The translations under genes and the position numbers were made by a program. This document shows, in pieces, positions 63,464-64,000 of a stretch of DNA of 64,000 bases. Origin of the DNA: a virus. The stretch's first letter is position 1. Each line of letters opens with the position of its first letter. The DNA lies in the IMG/VR virus record IMGVR_UViG_3300023118_000001, positions 23,407-87,406 of that record; one strand, 5' to 3'. The notes below the pieces were generated by a model that had not been told where the DNA came from, ran no database searches, and saw only the letters and a list, made by a program, of their open reading frames with translations.

Positions 63464-64000
63464 TGTATGTACTCCTTTTACGAGTTTTTCGGCGTTTTTG
63501 AGGCCCGCCGGAGGGCGAATATATAACAAAACGCAGAAAAAGGGTACGGGGACTTAGACGAAAAAATCGAAAAATTATAATCCCCAAAAAGTTTCGAGGG
63601 TATCTGTGTGCGCAAATAGGTGGGAGTGAATCTCGTCCACTGTTTGCGCGGCGCTGACGTTTTCGGCCAACTATAATTCTTGGATAACTTTTACCCTTTA
63701 TTTGTAGGGTAGGCTGAGGGGAAGGGTATATGGGAAAATGAGGGGGTAGGTGTCTGCGACGGGGTTGGTGAGCACGGCGCCGTGGGTTTTGTATAAGCTG
63801 AGGAGCTTAACCACAGTATGAAAATGTGCTGAAACCCTAGAACAATTTACGAGAACACCTACCAGTATTAGGTTTGTTGAAAGTGGCTGAAACTGGCGAT
63901 TTATATCAGGGTCTCAGCAGCAATCCATACTCCCCTCACAGCGATCCCTTATATCTCCCCCATACCCCCTCTATACCCCCTCTTCTTGTTAACTCTGTAA
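63464..64000. other. Non-coding region upstream of the leftward gene block; possible origin or early promoters
   Basis: No open frame of useful length or tRNA is seen on either strand. It is AT-richer than the rest. It has TATAAT matches at 63576-63581 and 63672-63677 (plus) and 63579-63574 (minus), none with a good -35 box. On the minus strand TGT-TATATA near 63526 could be an extended -10 for the 62171 gene. ATACCCCCTCT is tandemly repeated (63962-63983) beside other C-rich runs. TAAGCT-GAGG-AGCTTA forms a small hairpin at 63794-63809. The window ends here, so the region may continue. Confidence 0.5.

Noticed and set aside
1-64000. Search for integrase, repressor, transposase or attachment sites
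   Set aside because: None of the recognised proteins belongs to these groups in this window, so there is no evidence for lysogeny or insertion sequences here; genes outside the window could change this.

Overview
The window is part of a large double-stranded DNA tailed phage genome. Its base composition is GC-rich (roughly 60% by eye), genes are packed with start/stop overlaps (ATGA, TGATG, TAATG), and ribosome-binding sites are mostly AAGGA or GGAGG. The tail-tip genes follow the phage lambda order (tape measure, M, L, K, I, J), which indicates a long non-contractile tail (siphovirus type). A GH19 endolysin with an Rz/Rz1 spanin pair implies a Gram-negative host. A pseudomonad is plausible from composition and gene style, but that is inference. 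No integrase, repressor, terminase, portal or capsid gene is visible; the head genes should lie to the left of base 1.

Layout. Bases 1-16600 are almost all plus strand and hold the late genes. These are the tail tip (1-6630), tail-tip accessory and fibre proteins (6627-11945, including a 1037-residue fibre with a GH114-like glycosidase fold), a lysis cassette (two holin-like proteins, endolysin, Rz with nested Rz1; 12514-14281), and a second cluster of small modular fibre proteins (14342-16600). One dUTPase-like gene (11932-12369) runs antisense inside this block. A perfect palindrome at 16609-16630 separates the converging transcription units.

Bases 16638-63463 are entirely minus strand and read from right to left. 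From 16638 to about 40000 is the replication, recombination and nucleotide module. It contains an SbcC/gp46-like ATPase and SbcD/gp47-like nuclease, ATP-dependent DNA ligase, PD-(D/E)XK resolvase-like nuclease, dNMP kinase, two DEDDh exonucleases, a three-domain DNA polymerase I, ThyX, two MazG-like proteins, a SNF2-like helicase, an archaeo-eukaryotic-type primase fused to a P-loop ATPase, and a Dda-like SF1 helicase. From 40000 to 63463 is a dense run of about 50 small genes, most unrecognised. Five stand out: a 123-residue fragment of family A DNA polymerase, a 701-residue cytosine methyltransferase with eight internal repeats, a tandem pair of unknown paralogues, a secreted YadA-like trimeric autotransporter, and a LytTR-type DNA-binding protein. 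Many of the small proteins carry CxxC pairs.

The last 537 bases (63464-64000) carry no gene. They hold short C-rich tandem repeats and TATAAT matches and are the best place in the window for early promoters or an origin. Together the genes describe a phage that makes and polices its own DNA precursors (ThyX, dUTPase-like, dNMP kinase, MazG), replicates with its own polymerase, primase and helicases, methylates its DNA, and probably alters the host surface during infection.
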